Part shown: in pieces, positions 1-10,271 of the stretch
Layout of the letters: every line of letters starts with the position of its first letter
How positions within the stretch are numbered: position 1 is the first letter of the stretch
NCBI GenBank assembly: GCA_026418195.1
Contig: JAOABU010000063.1
Span: 1 to 64,000, forward strand
Direction: 5' to 3'
DNA: 64,000 nt
From: Spirochaetota bacterium
Lineage (GTDB): Bacteria > Spirochaetota > Spirochaetia > DTKZ01
Notes under the pieces: model-generated
What the model was told of the DNA's origin: nothing
Seen by the model: the letters and a program-made list of their open reading frames with translations, nothing else
The model's database searches: none
Made by a program: the position numbers and the translations under genes

Positions 1-19
1 AGATGTGTATAAGAGACAG
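1..19 (+). other. Tn5 mosaic-end (Nextera) adapter remnant
   Basis: The first 19 bases, AGATGTGTATAAGAGACAG, are identical to the Tn5 transposase mosaic end used in tagmentation libraries. They are not genomic. Read in frame with the following gene they create a false start, MCIRDR, a familiar artefact at the ends of predicted proteins from untrimmed assemblies. The genome sequence begins at base 20. Confidence 0.97.
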
Positions 20-293
20 GGTAGAACGCCTAAAGCACATCATTGAAGAAATTGCAGCCTTAGCAAAGGCAAAGGGTGTTACCTTCTCACCTACTATAAC
101 AGCGGATGTTCTATCTCGGGGGAGCTCTTTCCCCTACGCAACCAAGACCAGCTACCAGCGGGATTTGGAAGTGCGGGGAAAACCGAACGAGGGAGACCTC
201 TTTGGAGGAACCATCATACGAATGGGTAAGAACTTAGGCATTCCTACTCCTTGGACAGAGGAGACGGTAAAAAGGATTGAAAGACTTACCTGA
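20..293 (+). CDS. panE: 2-dehydropantoate 2-reductase, C-terminal fragment
   Basis: This is the 3' end of a gene cut by the contig edge. The roughly 90 residues resemble the C-terminal helical domain of ketopantoate reductase (PanE/ApbA): a TSYQRDLEVRG stretch followed by EGDLFGGTIIRMGKNLGIPTPWTE, matching the family pattern of a Ser/Tyr-x-x-Asp segment, then a Glu/Asp and Gly, then an invariant-like 'tP' near the end. The full enzyme reduces ketopantoate to pantoate with NADPH in pantothenate synthesis; members of this fold also act on other 2-keto acids. The N-terminal Rossmann domain lies outside the window. Any start before base 20 is adapter, not protein. Confidence 0.75.
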
Positions 294-321
294 AGAGGAT
301 TCCTTTCAATCAAAAGTGGTG

Positions 322-594
322 TTATGTGGATACCTGTTGGACCATAAGAACCCTTGAACCGATTTGGTTTCCGTCAATAACAAACGTAAGATGATACCTT
401 CCTGGTTTTGGGAAGAGTGTCAGTTCAAAGATCGGGGTAATTTCAATCACCCTAAGAGGTTCTTGGGATTCAAATCCTCCGCTTAAAGCGATCACCACTT
501 GCTGCGTTTCATCGTTCACTAAGTTCAATGCAAAATCGTGTTTCCCTGTAAGGCTCGTTACCGCAGCATAGATTCCAAATCTGGGAAACTGCAA
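322..594 (-). CDS. DUF6941-like protein, probably N-terminally truncated
   Basis: Ninety residues read from a TTG codon without a clear ribosome-binding site. The sequence has PRFGIYAAVT, then DFALNLVN, GGFES, and a closing FPKPGRYHLTFVIDG, the order I associate with the C-terminal two thirds of DUF6941 proteins, which are usually about 130-150 residues. The frame stays open upstream for 14 more codons (DESWYSL and so on) and then meets a TAG at 637-639 with no ATG, GTG or better start. The expected N-terminal beta-strands are missing. It may be a decayed gene or an unusual short form; function unknown. Confidence 0.4.
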   Translation of the reverse strand: MQFPRFGIYAAVTSLTGKHDFALNLVNDETQQVVIALSGGFESQEPLRVIEITPIFELTLFPKPGRYHLTFVIDGNQIGSRVLMVQQVST

Positions 595-873
595 GTTACA
601 GTCGGATAAACTGTACCAGCTTTCATCTATCGTATTCTAGATGGATCTCCTGAATACCCACTACAACTATGGAAATCCTTTCGACTTACTACATCCGAAA
701 TCATTGGCAGGCTCCGTTCCCACTACTCTGTGGCAAACTTCACCGCCTCTGACTTTTGGTAGGGTTTGTCGTTCCGGTGCGGCACAGGGATGTGGGTAGG
801 TTTATAGGAAGCCATATAACGATACCACCGGGGAAGATCCTAATTAAATCATTATATTAGAAAGGGTTATCTT
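595..873. other. Poorly coding intergenic stretch with possible gene debris
   Basis: No convincing gene is seen. On the minus strand there is a 30-codon open stretch from an ATG near 814 (MASYKPTHIP...) that ends in TAG, continues in the same frame for another 31 sense codons and stops again. Short readable pieces in changing frames leading into the truncated DUF6941-like fragment suggest decayed coding sequence, but I could not identify a parent gene. It also does not match tmRNA, RNase P or SRP RNA signatures that I know. Confidence 0.3.
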
Positions 874-947
874 TACGCCCAGAGGGACTCGAACCCCCGA
901 CCTACTGCTTAGAAGGCAGTTGCTCTATCCAGTTGAGCTATGGGCGC
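874..947 (-). tRNA. tRNA-Arg (UCU)
   Basis: Read on the minus strand, the sequence folds as a cloverleaf. The 7-bp acceptor GCGCCCA pairs with TGGGCGT (first pair G-U), the D arm is AGCTCAACTGGATAGAGCA, the anticodon stem-loop is ACTGC-CTTCTAA-GCAGT with anticodon TCT, and the T arm contains GGTTCGAGTCC. The CCA end is not encoded. It lies 4 nt downstream of tRNA-Pro and is probably cotranscribed with it. Confidence 0.95.
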
Positions 948-951
948 ATCT

Positions 952-1024
952 TCGGGATGGAGGGATTTGAACCCCCGGTCTCCTGCTCCCAAAGCAGGCG
1001 CCTTAGCCGCTAGGCTACATCCCG
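952..1024 (-). tRNA. tRNA-Pro (UGG)
   Basis: Minus-strand cloverleaf with acceptor CGGGATG/CATCCCG, D arm AGCCTAGCGGCTAAGGC, anticodon stem-loop CCTGC-TTTGGGA-GCAGG with anticodon TGG, and T arm with GGTTCAAATCC. CCA is not encoded. It is the first gene of a two-tRNA unit whose promoter lies just upstream at 1053-1081. Confidence 0.95.
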
Positions 1025-1052
1025 TTATGTGCCATGTGTTATGAATGAGGTG

Positions 1053-1081
1053 AGTATATCTATCCGTAAGGGGAGCGTCAA
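1053..1081 (-). promoter_or_regulatory. Sigma-70 promoter of the tRNA-Pro/tRNA-Arg unit
   Basis: On the minus strand TTGACG (1076-1081) and TATACT (1053-1058) are separated by exactly 17 nt. The -10 element lies 28 nt before the first base of tRNA-Pro. Confidence 0.7.
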
Positions 1082-1136
1082 GGACCGATCCTTTACATTC
1101 CCCTAGGTTCATGGTAGGGTACCTTCTTCGCGGGAT

Positions 1137-4100
1137 ATGCATAACAATACAGTTGAAAGGGAGCTTCATACGGCGATCAAGCCTCCAGTAATACGGATCG
1201 AAGGAGCTAGACAGAATAATCTCAAGAATGTTTCTATAGAGATTCCCATCGGCCAGATGACGGTAGTAACAGGAGTAAGTGGGAGTGGAAAGTCTTCCCT
1301 CGTATTCGATACGGTGTATGCAGAAGGGCAACGACGGTACATAGAAACCTTCTCTGCCTACACCCGGCAATTCCTAGAACGGATGGACAAGCCACGGGTA
1401 GATCGAATCTTTGGGATTCCTCCTGCAGTAGCGATCGAAGCTGCCAACCCTGTCCGCACCTCTCGATCTACCGTTGGTACCATGACGGAAATCAACGACT
1501 ACCTCAAGATCCTCTATGCCCGGTTGTCCACTTTGTATTGCCGATCCTGTGGAAAGGAGGTTCGGAAAGATACCCCTGATTCGATCGTAACTTTCCTGAA
1601 ACAGGACCACAATGGGATTCCCATTCCTCTCCTCATCTCTTTCACGGTCCCTGTTCCTCCTGGCTCGTCCCCTGAAACGATTCGCGAGGTGCTCAATACC
1701 CAAGGATACACCCGTTTCCTCGATTGCTCCAAGGAACTGCTAGAGGTGATCCAGGATAGGATCCTCTTCTCCAAGGATACAGAAAGCCGAACCCGTGAAG
1801 CTCTGGAAACAGCTTTTCGATTTGGGAAAGGTCGCCTTACCGTGTACCGACTTGGAAAAGATCGTACCACCCCCGTTGCCCAATGGAAGTTCTCTTCCGA
1901 TCTCCACTGTGCCGAGTGTGACCTCTATTACCGAGAGCCCTTCCCCAATTTTTTCTCCTTTAACTCACCCTTGGGTGCTTGTCCTAGGTGCCGGGGATTC
2001 GGAAGGATCATCGACGTGGATTATGAACAGGTAATTCCGGACGATACCTTGAGCCTACGGGCAGGAGCGATTAAACCCTGGCAAACAGATAGTTATAAGG
2101 AATGTCAGGAAGATCTAGAATCCTTTGCTAAAAAGCGCGGAATTCCTCTTGATATCCCATGGAAAGACCTAACCGATACCCAAAAACATTGGGTGATCGA
2201 GGGAGAAGGTAGCTGGGAAGAGGGAAAATGGTACGGAATAAAACGCTTCTTCGAATGGCTCGAGTCACGAGCCTACAAGATGCACATCCGTGTCTTATTA
2301 TCTCGATACCGTGATTATAGGATCTGTCCCACATGTCAGGGTGCTCGATTGCAAGAAGAAGCCCTTCTGTGGCGCTTGGGTGGCTCGAAGTCAGAGGGAG
2401 GACTGAATTTTCACGAACTCGCCTCTCTTCCTCTGCATAAAGCAAAAGAGTTCCTCTCCCACCTTACCTTGAGTCCAGGGCTAGAGAATACCTGTGGAAT
2501 CCTCTTACAACAGGTGCTAACACGTTTGACCTATTTGATCGATGTGGGATTGGGATACCTTACACTGGATCGGCAATCCCGAACCCTAAGCGGTGGAGAA
2601 CTTCAACGGATTAACCTCACCACCGCTTTAGGTTCTGCCCTAGTGAATACCCTCTTTGTCCTTGACGAGCCTTCTATTGGACTCCATCCCCGTGACATCG
2701 AACGGCTGATCCGTATTCTCCACCTCCTTCGGGACTCGGGGAATACCCTACTGGTAGTGGAACACGACCCTGAAGTGATTCGAGCAGCGGATCACATCAT
2801 CGATTTGGGCCCTGGTCCTGGGCAACAGGGTGGAAAGGTCGTATTCGCAGGTCCAATAACTACCCTCCTCTCTCATCCAAGCTCCCTCACAGCTAAATAC
2901 CTTCGGGGAGAAAAAAAGGCTTACCTGACTTCTACTGTACAGGATAGGAATCCCCAACGTCAGGATCCTTCTACCTCGAAAGATTCCTACCTATACATCG
3001 AAGGCGCTTCTGTGCATAACTTGAGAAATCTTTCTCTCCGGATCCCTCTCCATCGATTGGTAGTAATCACTGGGGTAAGCGGTTCCGGGAAATCCACCCT
3101 GGTAGAGGAAGTTCTCTACCCCAATCTTGAGAGGCTTCTAGAAAAGAAACAAACGTCCCTCCGGTATGTCCAACGAATCTCGGGTTTTGAGACCATCGAT
3201 CAGGTAGTATTGATAGATCAGAAACCCATCGGAAAATCTAGCCGGTCCAATCCTGCAAGCTATATAGGTGCCTACGATGGGATTCGGAAGCTTTTCGCCT
3301 CCCTTCCTCTGGCAAAAGAACGGGGGTTCACAGCAGGAATGTTCAGTTTCAATTCCGGAAACGGCAGGTGCCCTACCTGCGAGGGCAAAGGATTTGAACG
3401 GGTGGAGATGCAGTTCCTGAGTGATGTGTACCTGCGGTGCCCGGACTGTGATGGGAAACGATTCCGGGAAGAGGTTTTGGAAATTCTATACGAGACAGAG
3501 ACAGGAGACACTCTTTCCATAGCCGATGTATTGGATCTTACGGTAGAGGAAGCCTTAGTAGTATTTAAAGGAAAGAAGGAGATTTCAAACAAACTCGTCT
3601 TCCTTCAAGAAGTAGGACTTGGTTACCTTACATTAGGACAGGGGGTGCCCACGTTAAGCGGAGGGGAAGCCCAACGTTTGAAACTAGCGGGGTATCTTGC
3701 AAACACGAAAGATACCAATAAAAACAATGGAAACCACGAGCAACCATCTTCCCATATCCTCTTTCTCTTGGATGAACCTACCACAGGGCTTCATTTCGAG
3801 GATATTGCAGTCCTTCTTCGAGTATTCCAAAAGATCAAAGAAGCAGGCCATTCCCTTATTGTGATCGAGCACAACATGGACGTGATCGCTTCTGCCGACC
3901 ACATCCTCGATTTAGGACCCGAGGGTGGAGATGAAGGGGGCACTCTCGTTGCACAAGGATCTGTGGAGGCTATCCTTGCTGAACCTAGAAGTCATACGGG
4001 ACGTTCCCTACGAGCCTACTTCAATTCCTTCACTCCTTACTCCGTCCGGAAAGCGCAAGAGGGGATCGATTCAGCGCATGCTAGCACAAGGGAACAGGTA

Positions 4101-6803
4101 GCCGAACCCGTACCTCCTTACCAACCGCACAATTTCTTATCCGCCTCTTATCTGGATAGAAAGATCCTTGTTCGGGGAGCTAAGGAACACAATCTGAAGA
4201 ATATCTCCATTACGATCCCCCTAGATCGTTTCACCGTAATCACAGGGGTCAGCGGTAGTGGGAAAAGTACCCTTGCCTTTGACATTCTGTTTGCCGAAGG
4301 GCAACGGAGGTACTTAGAAACCCTGAACGCCTATGCTAGACAGTTCATCGAAGTGTTACCTAAACCTGACGTAGAGGAGGTATTAGGTGTTCCACCCACC
4401 GTGTCCATTGAACAACACACGAGTCGCGGTGGTAGGAAGAGCACCGTCGCCACCGTTACCGAGATCTATCACTTCCTTCGACTTTGGTTCACTAAATTGG
4501 GTACCTATCACTGCCCCCGATGTAAAGTTCCCATACAAACCCAGACACCAGAAACCATCATGGATCTCGTCCTAAAAACCCTCAACCCAAGGAATGTGGA
4601 TTCCCTCCAGATCTATGCACCTCTTATTATCCATCGGAAAGGGATCTATAAAGAACTCGCTTCCTGGGCAAACAAGCAGGGGTATCCCTTTCTTCGAGTG
4701 GACGGAGAACTGTACCCTACGGATTTTTGGCCTACCCTTTCTAGGTACAGGGAACATTCCATTGATCTTCCCATACCCATAGATCCCCACCTACCCATCG
4801 AGGAAGCTCTACTCCAATCTATCAAGAAAGCCCTCCAACTGGGGAAAGGGAGCGTACGAGTTTCCTTCAAACAGGAGGAACGTTTCTATTCTATTAAAAG
4901 AATGTGCTCTTCCTGTGGAACGAGTCTCCCTGATCCTGATCCCAGGCTTTTTTCTTTCAATAGTAAGCATGGCTGGTGTCCCCGCTGTTATGGAACTGGT
5001 CTGGTTATTTCAGGGTTCGATGAATCACAGACGGGAGAAGAAATTTGGTGGAATGAGTGGTATCAAGGTGAAGAAGTTCCCTGCCCCTCCTGTGAAGGAA
5101 AACGGCTCAGACCAGAAGCTCTTTCCGTAACCTTTAAAGGGTACTCCATTGCTGACATCGCTGCTATGTCAGTTAAGGAAGCGTTTCGATTCTTTTCCAC
5201 CATTCAATTACAAGGGAGAGATCTGGAAATTGGTAAAGAGATTCTTCCGGAGCTTCTTTCCCGACTCTCATTCCTAGAAGAAGTAGGGCTATCTTACTTG
5301 AGTCTAGATCGATCCGCTCCTTCGTTAAGTGGAGGTGAGAGTCGGCGTGTCCGATTGGCCGCTCAACTCGGTTCCAATCTACGTGGGGTTTGTTACATCC
5401 TGGATGAACCCACGATCGGCCTCCATAGCCGAGACAATGAACGCCTGCTTTCTACCTTGCGAATGCTCCAGAATAAGGGGAATACCCTTGTAGTGGTGGA
5501 GCACGACGAGCAAACGATTCGACAGGCCGATCATGTGATCGATCTGGGTCCCGGGGGTGGAATCCTGGGAGGGCAGATCCTTGCTGAGGGGTCTCCCAAG
5601 ACCATCGCTCGGAATCCCCAAAGCAGCACGGGGAAGTATTTGAACCAACCCCTTCTCCACCCCCTCCGAAAGCACCGGCGGCCTGTGAGTATGGACACCC
5701 CTCGACTCTGGATCCGAGGGGCTACTCTCCACAATCTTAAAGGGTTCGATGTTGCCATTCCCCTGAGGAGGTTCGTGGTAGTAACCGGTGTAAGTGGAAG
5801 CGGTAAGAGTACCCTGGTACGTGACGTTCTTCGTACATCCCTCGAACGACTTATCCAAAAGGGAATGCAAAAGCGCTCCTACGAGAAAACAGTATCTACA
5901 TTGAAAACCCAATCTTCAAGCCCCTTTTCCGGATGCCGGAGTATTGAAGGTTGGGAATCCTTAGAAAGAGTGCTGGAAGTAGATCAGACTCCCATCGGAA
6001 AAACTCCGCGATCTTGTCCTGCCACCTACATTGGGTTCTGGGATCCCATTCGGAAATTTTTTGCTGAACTACCTGAATCCCGGGTTCGCGGATATACACC
6101 TAGTCGCTTTTCCTTCAATGTGCCGGGTGGGCGCTGCCCCAACTGCGAAGGACAAGGAATGAAAACAGTTGAGATGAGCTTCTTGCCCGATGCGGAAGTC
6201 CCCTGTGAGGCTTGTGCAGGGAAAAGGTTTGAATCAGAAACTTGTTCTGTCGTCTTCCGGGGGAAATCCATTGCCGATGTTCTTTCCATGAACGTGGAGG
6301 AAGCGGTAAACTTCTTTTCCTTTCATCCCACCGTCCATCATGCATTGAAACTGATGCAGGAGGTTGGCTTAGGATACCTCACCCTAGGTCAACCGAGCCC
6401 CACCTTAAGTGGCGGCGAGTCCCAACGGCTGAAATTGGTAACAGAACTGGCGAAGATCGGCCATGCGGGGAAAAGAGCACCTCCCCACACTCTCTACATT
6501 CTCGATGAACCGACTATCGGTCTCCATACAGCGGATATTGAGAAACTCTTAACTGTGTTGCATCGGTTGGTAGACGCTGGACACTCACTCGTGATCATCG
6601 AACACAACCTTGACCTAATTGCAGAGGCTGATTGGATCATCGACTTGGGTCCTGAAGGAGGAGAGGAAGGGGGCTACCTTGTAGCAGAAGGGAAACCTGA
6701 GGATCTAGTGACGGGTATGGGTATACACACCCATCCACTCGGGCATGATTCTTACACACGACACTACCTCACTTCGAAACTCCAATCACCCCTTGTCCCT
6801 TAA
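1137..6803 (+). CDS. uvrA: Double-length UvrA with four ABC ATPase modules
   Basis: A 1,888-residue protein made of two complete UvrA-type halves in tandem. UvrA is the damage-recognition ATPase of nucleotide excision repair and is normally about 950 residues, acting as a dimer with UvrB. Four Walker A motifs (GVSGSGKS) start near residues 46, 646, 1037 and 1551. Each module also has an LSGGE signature and an LDEP Walker B, and zinc-finger CxxC pairs occur in both halves. A UvrB-binding-like segment follows the first zinc pair in each half (about 139-257 and 1130-1240). The DNA-binding insertion domain between the CPRC and CPTC motifs is full size in half one (about 282-397) but shrunk to about 35 residues in half two (1281-1316). 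Chlamydia UvrA is similarly doubled, from memory. The 3' end overlaps the convergent next gene by 18 bp. Confidence 0.96.
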   Translation: MHNNTVERELHTAIKPPVIRIEGARQNNLKNVSIEIPIGQMTVVTGVSGSGKSSLVFDTVYAEGQRRYIETFSAYTRQFLERMDKPRVDRIFGIPPAVAIEAANPVRTSRSTVGTMTEINDYLKILYARLSTLYCRSCGKEVRKDTPDSIVTFLKQDHNGIPIPLLISFTVPVPPGSSPETIREVLNTQGYTRFLDCSKELLEVIQDRILFSKDTESRTREALETAFRFGKGRLTVYRLGKDRTTPVAQWKFSSDLHCAECDLYYREPFPNFFSFNSPLGACPRCRGFGRIIDVDYEQVIPDDTLSLRAGAIKPWQTDSYKECQEDLESFAKKRGIPLDIPWKDLTDTQKHWVIEGEGSWEEGKWYGIKRFFEWLESRAYKMHIRVLLSRYRDYRICPTCQGARLQEEALLWRLGGSKSEGGLNFHELASLPLHKAKEFLSHLTLSPGLENTCGILLQQVLTRLTYLIDVGLGYLTLDRQSRTLSGGELQRINLTTALGSALVNTLFVLDEPSIGLHPRDIERLIRILHLLRDSGNTLLVVEHDPEVIRAADHIIDLGPGPGQQGGKVVFAGPITTLLSHPSSLTAKYLRGEKKAYLTSTVQDRNPQRQDPSTSKDSYLYIEGASVHNLRNLSLRIPLHRLVVITGVSGSGKSTLVEEVLYPNLERLLEKKQTSLRYVQRISGFETIDQVVLIDQKPIGKSSRSNPASYIGAYDGIRKLFASLPLAKERGFTAGMFSFNSGNGRCPTCEGKGFERVEMQFLSDVYLRCPDCDGKRFREEVLEILYETETGDTLSIADVLDLTVEEALVVFKGKKEISNKLVFLQEVGLGYLTLGQGVPTLSGGEAQRLKLAGYLANTKDTNKNNGNHEQPSSHILFLLDEPTTGLHFEDIAVLLRVFQKIKEAGHSLIVIEHNMDVIASADHILDLGPEGGDEGGTLVAQGSVEAILAEPRSHTGRSLRAYFNSFTPYSVRKAQEGIDSAHASTREQVAEPVPPYQPHNFLSASYLDRKILVRGAKEHNLKNISITIPLDRFTVITGVSGSGKSTLAFDILFAEGQRRYLETLNAYARQFIEVLPKPDVEEVLGVPPTVSIEQHTSRGGRKSTVATVTEIYHFLRLWFTKLGTYHCPRCKVPIQTQTPETIMDLVLKTLNPRNVDSLQIYAPLIIHRKGIYKELASWANKQGYPFLRVDGELYPTDFWPTLSRYREHSIDLPIPIDPHLPIEEALLQSIKKALQLGKGSVRVSFKQEERFYSIKRMCSSCGTSLPDPDPRLFSFNSKHGWCPRCYGTGLVISGFDESQTGEEIWWNEWYQGEEVPCPSCEGKRLRPEALSVTFKGYSIADIAAMSVKEAFRFFSTIQLQGRDLEIGKEILPELLSRLSFLEEVGLSYLSLDRSAPSLSGGESRRVRLAAQLGSNLRGVCYILDEPTIGLHSRDNERLLSTLRMLQNKGNTLVVVEHDEQTIRQADHVIDLGPGGGILGGQILAEGSPKTIARNPQSSTGKYLNQPLLHPLRKHRRPVSMDTPRLWIRGATLHNLKGFDVAIPLRRFVVVTGVSGSGKSTLVRDVLRTSLERLIQKGMQKRSYEKTVSTLKTQSSSPFSGCRSIEGWESLERVLEVDQTPIGKTPRSCPATYIGFWDPIRKFFAELPESRVRGYTPSRFSFNVPGGRCPNCEGQGMKTVEMSFLPDAEVPCEACAGKRFESETCSVVFRGKSIADVLSMNVEEAVNFFSFHPTVHHALKLMQEVGLGYLTLGQPSPTLSGGESQRLKLVTELAKIGHAGKRAPPHTLYILDEPTIGLHTADIEKLLTVLHRLVDAGHSLVIIEHNLDLIAEADWIIDLGPEGGEEGGYLVAEGKPEDLVTGMGIHTHPLGHDSYTRHYLTSKLQSPLVP

Positions 6804-7532
6804 TGATAGGTATTCCTGCGGATAGTTGGTAATAAGAATATCTACATACGAACCGAGGTAGTTTTTTGCCCTCTCTACATCGAATCGTTCCCGGGAAAAC
6901 CAACCATGTACCGTAAGACCTGCTTCATGGGCCGCCTCGATAATTTCAGTCTGAGCAAGGTGCATGGGAGGATGTAGTGCCTGTACCCCCAACGAACTTG
7001 CATAGGTATGAGGAGCGAAGAGATGACAACTGTACAGAATACCGGTGCGAACCTTTGGAGCGATGCGTCGAAATCGAAGTACGGTATAGTGATTAAAAGA
7101 TGAAAGGATCACCCGGTCTTCCATCCCATACTTCTGGATTAATGCATAGGTTTCCTCTTCGATACCGGGATAGAAAAAATAATCGGTTTTCAGTTCGATA
7201 TTTAACAAAAGCGTTGTGGGCTGTAAGATGTTCAGGACTTCTTCCAGCATAGGAATCCGTTCCCCTTTAAAGGCAGTGCCAAACCACGATCCCGCATCCA
7301 ATTTAGAAAGATCCTTCCTGGTCATCTCCTGAATGACCCCCTTCCCATCGGTAGTACGATCTACCGTTTCATCATGGCAAACCAAAAGATGTCCATCTTT
7401 GGATCGGTGCACATCTAGCTCGATTCCGTCGGCCCCAACTTCGATCGCTTTACGAAACGCAGATAGAGTATTCTCTGGGCACTGGGAACTTACTCCTCTA
7501 TGAGCAAAAATCAATGGTTTCTTCGTATGCAT
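6786..7532 (-). CDS. Glycerophosphodiester phosphodiesterase
   Basis: A 248-residue cytoplasmic GDPD-family TIM-barrel enzyme, which hydrolyses glycerophosphodiesters from phospholipid turnover to glycerol-3-phosphate and an alcohol. The N-terminal block AHRG (His11, Arg12), [22 protein letters not shown] and [14 protein letters not shown] carry the catalytic His pair and the metal-binding Glu/Asp. It has no signal peptide, so it is closer to UgpQ than to secreted GlpQ. I chose the ATG at 7532 because GGAGAAGG lies 2 nt upstream; an ATG 12 nt earlier would place that ribosome site inside the gene. It is convergent with uvrA (18 bp overlap), and gpsA, which also handles glycerol-3-phosphate, is elsewhere in the window. 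Confidence 0.9.
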   Translation of the reverse strand: MHTKKPLIFAHRGVSSQCPENTLSAFRKAIEVGADGIELDVHRSKDGHLLVCHDETVDRTTDGKGVIQEMTRKDLSKLDAGSWFGTAFKGERIPMLEEVLNILQPTTLLLNIELKTDYFFYPGIEEETYALIQKYGMEDRVILSSFNHYTVLRFRRIAPKVRTGILYSCHLFAPHTYASSLGVQALHPPMHLAQTEIIEAAHEAGLTVHGWFSRERFDVERAKNYLGSYVDILITNYPQEYLSLRDKG

Positions 7533-7645
7533 ATCCTTCTCCAAAGAGAGTCTATCAGAAAATTTATCCTTGGGATATGGCTAAAGATCCTAATCTGTGT
7601 TATATTAAAAGCAAACATCACTTCTCGAATCAAGGAGAGGTTCTT

Positions 7646-8026
7646 ATGACAGTTACGCAAGATGAACGGGATCGAGGAATACTGGTTCTAACCTCCATGA
7701 GGTTGGACGAGTTTATGAAAGTTATCGATGCCAAGATCAGTGAATTAAACGACAAATCCAAAGTGTACCTAGAAGAATGTATTGCCGATTACCATCAGTA
7801 CAAGGGAGCTACTCCCCATGAAATCGAGACTGCCATCGAACTCCACAAGCAGTATGTGGCGAATTTGAAGAACATGTTGCAGGACTTAAAGGATACCTGT
7901 AAAAAGAATCTCCACAAAGACTACCTGGTACCTTCCTTAATTGTAGAAACCTTCATCGAACTGGCTAGAAAAGCCACTGCAATAAAATACGTGAAAATGC
8001 AACCAACCGTTGTTCGGGTAGCCTAA
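7646..8026 (+). CDS. Hypothetical small helical protein
   Basis: A 126-residue protein that I do not recognise. It is rich in charged residues and reads as nearly all helix, with heptad-like stretches around residues 15-95 (for example MKVIDAKISELNDKSKVYLEE). There is no signal peptide, membrane segment or cysteine motif. The start is set by AAGGAGAGG seven to eight bases before the ATG at 7646. It is a single-gene unit, closed by a strong terminator. The upstream open frame from 7514 overlaps the GDPD start and has no ribosome site, so it was not used. It may be a spirochaete-specific protein. Confidence 0.75.
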   Translation: MTVTQDERDRGILVLTSMRLDEFMKVIDAKISELNDKSKVYLEECIADYHQYKGATPHEIETAIELHKQYVANLKNMLQDLKDTCKKNLHKDYLVPSLIVETFIELARKATAIKYVKMQPTVVRVA

Positions 8027-8043
8027 CACTGGCTTTAGGGTAC

Positions 8044-8074
8044 AAACTCTCCCGCAAAGGGAGAGTTTTTTTTT
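8044..8074 (+). terminator. Rho-independent terminator
   Basis: ACTCTCCC and GGGAGAGT form an 8-bp stem with a GCAAA loop, followed by nine T residues. It closes the small gene ending at 8026 and separates it from radC. Confidence 0.92.
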
Positions 8075-8111
8075 GAATCAGCTGAAAGATTCGCTCTGTT
8101 AAAATGGGTAG

Positions 8112-8795
8112 ATGAAGCTCTACTTGAAAGAAAAGATCTTAAATCTCCCTACAAAGGAACGTCCGAGAGAAAAACTCTACTTCCAGGGAGTAGCTGCTCT
8201 GTCAGACGCGGAACTTCTGGCCATCCTAATTGGTTCTGGGAATCGAACAGTGAGAGTTGAAAAGATCTCCTCCCTACTGCTAGATCTTTTAGACCGTTCC
8301 AATGGAAACATTACAGTCGATGCGTTGATGAAGATTCCTGGTGTTGGGAAGGCAAAAGGGACTCTTATCCTGGCTGCACTGGAGTTTTCCAGGCGATTCC
8401 TGTGTCCTGAGCGTAAACGAATAGGGTTCCCTAGGGATGTGCTTCCCCTAGTGTCCCATTATGCCAATCGCAAACAGGAATACTTTCTTTCCATCTCCCT
8501 TAACGGTGCTCATGAGGTACTGGCCATTCGAGTAGTCTCTATCGGATTGGTCAATCGGTCGTTGGTACACCCAAGGGAAGTGTTTGCCGACCCCCTACAG
8601 GATCGAGCAGCTGCGTTGGTCATTGCTCACAATCACCCTTCGGGGAACCTCGACCCCAGCCTAGAAGACAAGCAGGTAACCATGAGGCTTAGAACCGCAG
8701 CAGAACTTCTAGGAATCGTCTTTCTAGATCATATCATCTTCAGTGAAGAGGGGTACTACAGTTTTCTAGAGCACGGTGAATTAACCAGTCAATGA
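8112..8795 (+). CDS. radC: RadC/JAB-domain DNA repair-associated protein
   Basis: A 227-residue RadC family protein. The N-terminal part (PREKLYFQGVAALSDAELLAILIGSGN) and a helix-hairpin-helix segment (IPGVGKAKGT, about residues 77-86) lead into the JAB/MPN metalloprotease-like domain. The zinc signature HNHPSG with a downstream PSxxD lies at about residues 173-185. Despite the name, the role of RadC in recombination repair is not settled, and the fold predicts a metal-dependent hydrolase. Its last 7 bp overlap the convergent gene at 8789. No strong ribosome site is visible. Confidence 0.93.
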   Translation: MKLYLKEKILNLPTKERPREKLYFQGVAALSDAELLAILIGSGNRTVRVEKISSLLLDLLDRSNGNITVDALMKIPGVGKAKGTLILAALEFSRRFLCPERKRIGFPRDVLPLVSHYANRKQEYFLSISLNGAHEVLAIRVVSIGLVNRSLVHPREVFADPLQDRAAALVIAHNHPSGNLDPSLEDKQVTMRLRTAAELLGIVFLDHIIFSEEGYYSFLEHGELTSQ

Positions 8796-9331
8796 ACAAT
8801 GATCTTTTTAAAGACTTCCAGGATCATTTCGGTAACTTTCTGTGCATCTGCTCGCGGAACCCGAGCTTCCTTCCAGATGGATTTCATGAAATAATCCCGC
8901 ATTCCCTCGATAATATCGTCGGTCATATAGAAAATATAGGAATAATTCTGACCAAAGGATTTTAATACGGTGAAGGATGTGTAGGTCATCACAGGTTCTT
9001 TACCAATCATGATTCGGTCCTGTCTGGCACTGGTGTAAATGTTCAGTTCCCTAAGTCGATACGGAATACGCTGAAAATTGTTCCTATAAGCGGGTTCAAT
9101 ATGTTTGTTCGGATAGTTTGCAGGTTCTACCAGCACGAACACTTTCTGTCCATCCGCTTGAAACACGAGACCTTCCTCGTTGGTATAGATATCCTTCACA
9201 TTACTGAAAGATATGATCTCGTACTTCGTGTACGTGGAAGTGTCATCGAAAAACGCACTCACTATATACCCACCTGCAGTAGGTAGTTCTTTCTTGTTGT
9301 AGGCCTCAAAAAGTTCTTTCACTATCGCCAT
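8789..9331 (-). CDS. Hypothetical protein
   Basis: A 180-residue protein that I do not recognise. The N-terminal half looks like an alternating beta sheet with many aromatic residues (GGYIVSAFFDDTSTYTKYEIISFS, GLVFQADGQKVFVLVE), followed by a helical tail (residues about 135-180). There is no signal peptide or membrane segment. I chose the ATG at 9331, which follows AGAGGTGG by six bases; a TTG two codons earlier is less likely. It converges on radC with a 7-bp overlap. Confidence 0.7.
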   Translation of the reverse strand: MAIVKELFEAYNKKELPTAGGYIVSAFFDDTSTYTKYEIISFSNVKDIYTNEEGLVFQADGQKVFVLVEPANYPNKHIEPAYRNNFQRIPYRLRELNIYTSARQDRIMIGKEPVMTYTSFTVLKSFGQNYSYIFYMTDDIIEGMRDYFMKSIWKEARVPRADAQKVTEMILEVFKKIIVH

Positions 9332-9456
9332 ACACAACCACCTCTTACCGTTTTCTCCTATTGTATGAGTTTCTCTCTATTCTGTCAAATCTTTCTGCTA
9401 GTTTCTGGGGAGTAATCCCTTGTAAAGCTCTACAACCCTATCTATAATCCAAACCA

Positions 9457-10263
9457 ATGACTTTACCCGAAGCGCTTTCCTTCATGCACATCAACCTTCC
9501 TACCACGTTGACAGACCTAGAAACTACCTATAGAAGCCTTATTAAACAATACCATCCAGATCGAAACCAAGACCGTCTGCAATGGTCACACGAAATGACC
9601 CTTAGACTCAATGAGGCATACACATTGATCCGAGATGTTCTCACTAAGAATACCGTAGAAGCAGAGGAGACGGAAGAGGAACCCAATACTCCATCACCAA
9701 TCTACACAGAGCTCCAGAAAGCTTGGCAGAAGATCGAGAACGGAATCCATCTGTTTTATACCTACGGGTTAGAGAATCCCCATATTCGACAGGAGGGGCC
9801 TTTCCACATCAAGTTTATCCTTGCTCAGAAACAGATCAAGCAGGGGAAAAAAATCCTGGAACTATATGAACAAAAACCACTCCTTCCTGAGGATCGAGAA
9901 GAACTTAGCCTGCAGAAAAGCTTCTGCGAAGCGTTCCTTCAAAACATGCGGATACAGAAAACCTTTGTGGCAGATGGATCCATCCACCACAAAGCGTACA
10001 AGCACTACTACAATGGGAGTCGTCTTCTCGATGGATTCTTAAAAAAAATCCTATTTCCAGAGGATTACTCGAACCTGATTCTGCCCCCCAAATGCTCCAC
10101 CCTTTGCCAACAGGAACTTCTCACGGTCCTTCTTCATTACCATCAAAGCACATGGGTAGGTGAAGCCACGATCAAACTGGCCTTATTGGAAAGCTTTTTG
10201 AACCTAATGAACTTCCGAAAGGAACGGGATTCTTCCCACCGCTCCTTTTTCTATCGGTTCTAG
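9457..10263 (+). CDS. DnaJ-domain protein with a unique C-terminal region
   Basis: A 268-residue protein with an N-terminal J domain (about residues 3-62). The HPD tripeptide that stimulates Hsp70 ATPase is at residues 33-35, preceded by YRSLIKQY and followed by RLNEAYTLI. The rest (70-268) is a helical region I do not recognise; it has no Gly/Phe linker, zinc finger or DnaJ C-terminal domain, so it is a type III J protein that should recruit DnaK to a specific client. There is no signal peptide. It stands alone, with no chaperone gene nearby and no clear ribosome site before the ATG. Confidence 0.85.
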   Translation: MTLPEALSFMHINLPTTLTDLETTYRSLIKQYHPDRNQDRLQWSHEMTLRLNEAYTLIRDVLTKNTVEAEETEEEPNTPSPIYTELQKAWQKIENGIHLFYTYGLENPHIRQEGPFHIKFILAQKQIKQGKKILELYEQKPLLPEDREELSLQKSFCEAFLQNMRIQKTFVADGSIHHKAYKHYYNGSRLLDGFLKKILFPEDYSNLILPPKCSTLCQQELLTVLLHYHQSTWVGEATIKLALLESFLNLMNFRKERDSSHRSFFYRF

Positions 10264-10271
10264 AGTGAACA

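Noticed and set aside
595-873. Structured RNA (tmRNA, RNase P or SRP RNA) in the gap before the tRNAs
   Set aside because: None of the conserved core sequences of these RNAs is present on either strand.
909-1370. Minus-strand 153-codon open frame through the tRNAs and the uvrA start
   Set aside because: It covers two tRNA genes and the antisense of uvrA and has no protein-like pattern.
5379-5912. Minus-strand 177-codon open frame inside uvrA
   Set aside because: Shadow of the uvrA reading frame, with no start signal or domain.
7514-7645. Longer N-terminus for the small gene at 7646
   Set aside because: The extra part overlaps the GDPD start, lacks a ribosome site, and a strong AAGGAGAGG sits at 7646.
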